Assembly (NCBI RefSeq): GCF_002994745.2
Contig: NW_024387553.1
Location: 81,206 to 145,205 of the forward strand
Source of the DNA: Rosa chinensis
Lineage: Eukaryota; Streptophyta; Magnoliopsida; Rosales; Rosaceae
Direction: 5' to 3'
DNA length: 64,000 bases
Positions 59,511-64,000 of this stretch are shown here, piece after piece. Each line of letters starts with the position of its first letter. The stretch's first letter is position 1. The notes beneath the pieces were generated by a model. The model did no database searches, had not been told where the DNA came from, and saw only the letters and a program-made list of their open reading frames with translations. The position numbers and the translations under genes were made by a program.

Positions 59511-60648
59511 TCCCGGCAACGGCGCCAAAAATTGATGTCGCTTTTGTCGAGCGACCAATTTAACCCTGAAATGTCATTAGTAGTATAAAGTAAGTAGGGA
59601 TCGTTCTATTCCGGGGATTGAGGGTACACCTGTCATTGTCAAACAATTAAACAATTAAAATTACAACAAAGTATAATATTCACAAATATATAACAAAATA
59701 TATACATATTTACGAAAATGGGGGATTTTTGGTTTTTGGTTTTCTATTTTCGAAAATAAATGCTAAGCTAATAAAAAATTAAAATGCAAAACAATTAAAA
59801 TACAAATGGAATGCAAGAACAAAGATCAAATCGAACATATAATTAAAATCAATTCAAGTTCATCATTGTTCATCATAGTCATGCAAGAGAGTTAATCATG
59901 TGAAACGTTCAAAGCAAACAATTTCCCATATTTTACTTTCAATGCTAATTAACCTAAGCGAAAGCACCTAGATTAATCCTATCAAACATGCAATCAAACC
60001 CTAGAAAGCTAGTCATCATGTCATGTTAACGCATTAAGCACCTAGAAAGGCTATCAACTCAAATGTGCAACTTAGTATGAAAAAGTCCACCTAATTGCAA
60101 TCTCTTTGATTAAATTCGGTTTTTGCACAAACCTTTACTACATTGATTCAAGTTTACACAAAACGAAAAGTCGATTTCATGTTCTTAAACTAGCACCAAT
60201 TATATTAAAACCCTAAGTGTTTGCAACCACATAAGATTAAAATACAAAAGTTATCTAGCATGCAATTAATCAAACACTCACACAAAACAACCATAACTCG
60301 CAATATATGAATCTGAAAATTAACAATAATCATAAAATTCCAGATTAAATAATTGTTCAAACATGTGTGTCAACTAAGGCAAAACCAACGAAAATACAAA
60401 GCAAAGGTTACAAGGAGAATCGGATTACACCGTGATGAAGATGAGATGAATGAAGTGATGATGTGATCTCTGAATTTCGAAAGCAATCTTCAAGGTGGAG
60501 GATGGATGGTGTTCACGGCTTGTCTTCTTCTTCCTTGGCCTTGCTTGCACTTCGTGGTTGCCCTAGAGGATGGAGAAGAACACGGCTAAGCTAGAGAGTT
60601 TTCTGATTTTTTCTCAAAGTATAAACGCAAAAGATGGAACTTGGAACT
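59511..60648 (-). repeat. reversed PBS and partial LTR K (minus strand)
   Basis: TCCCGGCAACGGCGCCA (59511-59527, one C short) then TGATGTCGCTTTTGTCG begins LTR K at 59533. K is the reverse complement of the 3' half of LTR J (about 53195-54325), with single-base losses. It stops inside the LTR at GGAACT and joins 3' noncoding sequence. Confidence 0.88.
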
Positions 60649-61498
60649 ATTTATGGATTTTAGTCCCCCATACTTAGTGATTTTGGAGTTTACGTTGAAA
60701 TGAAGGCCTACTAAAGAAAAATTTGGCCTTTGTCCATTCACTATAGTTCAGGGGAAGTTTACAATGAAGATTGGGCCCAACATGAAGACATTAGGCCCCT
60801 TTATGTTACCTCTAGGGAAAGTGACGTTTTGCAATGCCTTGGTGGATTTCTTGAGGTCTCTACATTTACATGTGCTCTGCTAGGTTTTTAGGACACTTTG
60901 ATAAATCCTTATCCTTCATTTCTTAAAACCTTGAGCCTTGGCCCCATTACAACCTTAAGAAGACCTTCTTGATCCTTAAGATGGGACAGCCCTTGATGTG
61001 GAGATGAGTTACAAGAGTTGAACCTATGGCTTGGGTCCATCTGTGCAAGTAGTTGGTATCCTTCATGAGATCTCTAAAGAAAATTATACATGTGCTTTTG
61101 TTTCTTGAATTATGTGATATACTTGCTATCTTTCAATATACTTGAGTGTATAAGCTTTTAAGCATTGCCATGATCTGAGAGAAGAAAGAGTGGATATAAC
61201 TTGTGAGGATTTGAATCATACTTGTTTGAAGCATGCTTAACAGAAACCATCACCATTGTTCCAACCAAGTCCTACTTGTGTATATGTAACTTATGTGTTT
61301 TAATTAACTCTCGAATGCCTAAACATTTATTCTTGGTGAAGTGCTAATCTTGGTGTTGTGAAAGTAAGAGATTGCTGAGACAAAAAGTTGAAGGGCTATA
61401 GAGTCTTTGTATGTTAGAGTCTTTAATTTCTGTTGAGTCTTGGTGTGATTTTGCTAAGGGACTAGCAAAAGCTAAGTGTGGGGGAATTTGATAGGAGC
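60649..61498 (+). mobile_element. 3' noncoding region of element J-L, second copy, with PPT
   Basis: It repeats about 58693-59206 and then continues to the PPT AGTGTGGGGGAATT (61485-61498) beside LTR L. No ORF. Confidence 0.85.
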
Positions 61499-63797
61499 AT
61501 TTTAATGCGACGTTTTACTTGCTTTTCCCTGCATTTTCTGCGTTATTTCCTTAATAAAACCCTGTTTAGGAAAGTTTCCATTCTTTGATTGGGAAAGTTC
61601 CTATTTGTAGAAAGTTCTATTTTTTTTGTAGTTTTTATTTATCATTTTTAGTAAGTTTCCATTTTTAGTAGTTTCTATTTTCATTTTAGAAAGTTTCCCA
61701 CTTTTCATTTTAGGAAAGTTTCTATTTTTCTTACTAGTTTCTATTTTCAGGTCCTTGTCACAAATGAGCTGAAACGAGCTCACAAATGGAGAGAGAAGCT
61801 AGCCAACGTTGGAGGGAGACAAGATGAAGTACAAAGGGAAGCACAAATGAGCAGAAATGAAGAAATGAAGCTTTCCTGGTCCAACCAGGAAACCCTGTCC
61901 AGAAAAGGAAAGCTTGCCAAAACAAGACTCTTGAGCCAACCATGAATGGAGATCGAATTAATGAAGTGACATGGCATGAGAGAAGCTTCTTGAAGACTCT
62001 AGATGATGACATGGCACAAAGGTGGCGCATGGAGGCCCAAGAACTCTCAAGACTTGTTGGATTTTCGGCAAATGGATCAAAAGCCCACAAAGCCCATGCA
62101 ATTAGGGTTTGTGACGCAATGAAGAAACCCTAGAGATGTTTGCCGTCCAAAATGAAGAGAGAAACAAGGAAAATGACGTGGAAAATCAGAAATTAAAAGG
62201 AGATTTTCTAGGGAGATTTTCTAGGGCTATTTTTATGGAAATTCATCAAGAGATAAACCCTAGAATATCTTTTGCCGTCCAAGCCAGAGGAAAAGAAGGA
62301 AGTTGCCGTGTGAATTAAAAGAAAACCCTAGAGAATTCGGCAAGGAGATATTCAAGGGAGAAATAAAAGGAAAGAGAAAAAGGTGGAGACCAAGAAAAGC
62401 TCAAAAGAAGTCTAGATACATTCCTTAATTCCCTAAAGGAAGTTTGGCCGAATGAACTACAAAAATCAGAATTATATCAAGGGAATTTCGGCAAGATTAT
62501 TTAGGGAATTAAATGGAATTTTGTGATTGGTTGAACCACCTCATAGGGCTTATTTGGCAAGATATTATTGGAGGAAATTATGTGGAATTTTCAGATTAAT
62601 TCCATAAGGTTTACACGGCTTGGAGAGCAAGTTGGCCGTCCCCTATATAACCTCCCATCTTCTCAACGTTTGAGAGTTCCAAGTTCCATACTTTTGCGTT
62701 TATACTTGAGAAAAAATCAGAAAACTCTCTAGCTTAGCCGTGTTCTTCTCCATCCTCTAGGGCAACCACGAAGTGCAAGCAAGGCCAAGGAAGAAGAAGA
62801 CAAGCCGTGAACACCATCCATCCTCCACCTTGAAGATTGCTTTCGAAATTCAAGAGATCACATCATCACTTCATTCATCTCATCTTCATCACGGTGTAAT
62901 CCGATTCTCCTTGTAACCTTTGCTTTGTATTTTCGTTGGTTTTGCCTTAGTTGACACACATGTTTGAACAATTATAATTTCTGGAATTTTATGATTAATT
63001 GTTAATTTTCAGATTCATATATTGCGAGTTATGGTTGCTTTTGTGTGAGTGTTTGATTAAATTTGCATGCTAGATAACTTTTGTATTTTAATCTTATGTG
63101 GTTGCAAACACTTAGGGTTTTAATATAATTGGTGCTAGGTTTAAGAACATGAAATCGACTTTTCGTTTTGTGTAAACTTGAATCAATGTAGTAAAGGTTT
63201 TGTGCAAAAACCGAATTTAATCAAAGAAGATTGCAATTAGGTGGACTTTTTCATACTAAGTTGCACATTTGAGTTGATAGCCTTTCTAGGTGCTTAATGC
63301 GTTAAACATGACATGATTGACTAGCTTTCTAGGGTTTGATTGCATGTTTGATAGGATTAATCTAGGTGCTTTCGCTTAGGTTAATTAGCATTGAAAGTAA
63401 AATATGGGAAATTGTTTGCTTTTGAACGTTTCACATGATTAACTCCTCTTGCATGACTATGATGAACAATGATGAACTTGAATTGATTTTAATTATATGT
63501 TTCGATTTGATCTTTGTTCTTGCATTCCATTTGTATTTTAATTGTTTTGCATTTTAATTTTTATTAGCTTAGCATTTATTTTCGAAAATAGAAAACCAAA
63601 AACCAAAAATCCCCCATTTTCGTAATATGTATATATTTTGTTATATTGTGAATATTATACTTTGTTGTAATTTTAATTGTTTAATTGTTTGACAATGACA
63701 GGTGTACCCTCAATCCCCGGATAGAACGATCCCTACTTACTTTATACTACTAATGACATTTCAGGGTTAAATTGGTCGCTCGACAAAAGCGACATCA
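61499..63797 (+). repeat. 3' LTR L (2299 bp)
   Basis: Sister of LTR J: same start (GCGACGTTTTACTTGC), same promoter and same end (GCTCGACAAAAGCGACATCA). Right flank GGAGTAGCTC is the target duplication plus element I leader. Confidence 0.95.
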
Positions 63798-64000
63798 GGA
63801 GTAGCTCATGCCAAAATGGATTCTACCTCTCGTGGTCGCCCTCCCCTGCCTGGCCATTTCAGTAAGGTTGCCCAAAGGATGTAGGAGGGACTTTGTGTCT
63901 AGACGACTATACTTGGGCCGCACGTCCTCTTGATTTACCGCTTGGAATTGAATTTGAAATCAATGGTACTATAACAAATGAAAATATTGTGATTCACTAA
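63798..64000 (+). mobile_element. 5' leader of element I, resumed
   Basis: It continues leader unit 1 from GGAGTAGCTCATGCC, matching C at 15136 onward and J at 54762 onward, through GGGCCGCACGTCC. Element I's gag and pol would lie beyond the window. Confidence 0.88.

Larger units (their letters stand above)
52006..63797 (+). mobile_element. gag-only (TR-GAG-like) Athila-type element J-L, nested in element I
   Basis: The sister LTRs J (52006-54325) and L (61499-63797) share their subfamily-specific ends and promoter. The left flank GTGGGAG and right flank GGAGTAGCTC rebuild the uninterrupted leader GTGGGAGTAGCTC seen in C (15135), giving a GGAG (or GGAGT with one lost T) target duplication. 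Internally there is a PBS, leader, degraded gag, 3' noncoding region and PPT; protease, RT, RNase H and integrase are absent. Such an element would depend on pol from relatives such as B. A secondary inverted LTR/PBS structure interrupts its 3' region. Confidence 0.9.

Noticed and set aside
1..64000. Host genes, rRNA, snRNA, centromeric satellite
   Set aside because: Every long stretch aligns by eye to an LTR, leader, gag-pol or 3' region of an Athila-like element.

Overview
The window looks like repeat-rich plant nuclear heterochromatin, probably from a eudicot, although the species cannot be fixed from sequence alone. I found no host gene, tRNA, rRNA or CRISPR. Essentially every base belongs to one superfamily: Ty3/gypsy (Metaviridae) LTR retrotransposons of the Athila type. 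The supporting signs are LTRs of about 1.7-2.4 kb with TG...CA ends, an 18-nt primer binding site matching the 3' end of tRNA-Asp, a G-rich polypurine tract (AGTGTGGGGGAATT or AGTGTGGGGTAGT), and a polyprotein ordered gag (CCHC knuckle), protease (DLGAS), RT (FMDD), RNase H, integrase (HHCC, DDE, GPF). No env-like ORF follows pol in any copy.

Layout, left to right. 1-416 is the 3' noncoding end of one element, followed by LTR A (417-2776, +) and a mosaic of LTR and 3' noncoding fragments (2777-3524). Element B (3525-12560, +) interrupts that mosaic. It has the only long intact polyprotein gene, and its LTR halves look identical, so it is young; its 5' leader and gag N-terminus have been deleted so that the PBS runs straight into gag. 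Element C (12561-19058, +) starts inside B's 3' LTR and has an LTR, PBS, leader and a long gag-protease ORF that is cut at the start of RT. 19059-40013 is a minus-strand array: LTR D, internal region, a short plus-strand LTR piece, LTR E, internal region, PBS, LTR F. 40014-46277 is a plus-strand half element (pol, 3' region, LTR G) that is nearly an inverted copy of the E half. 46278-48700 is a minus-strand leader stub, PBS and LTR H; 48701-49204 is a pol scrap. Element I (LTR 49205-51561, PBS, leader) is interrupted at 52006 by a complete element with sister LTRs, J (52006-54325) and L (61499-63797). This J-L element is gag-only and carries an inverted LTR/PBS structure in its 3' half. The leader of I resumes at 63798.

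The parts fit the known retrotransposition cycle: LTR promoters drive a genomic RNA, tRNA-Asp primes minus-strand synthesis at the PBS, the polypurine tract primes the plus strand, and integrase inserts the copy. Most copies here are broken. Many single-base indels fall in homopolymers, so part of the apparent decay may be long-read consensus error, and some inverted or tandem joins could be assembly products.

I do not see a new gene system. The most interesting signals are structural and noncoding: a hairpin abutting the LTR 3' end whose stem is kept by compensatory changes across subfamilies, a 10-nt U5 segment complementary to the PBS and its downstream flank, three reiterated polypurine-tract-like motifs after pol, a PBS-to-gag fused ORF, and several microhomology junctions that create chimeric ORFs.
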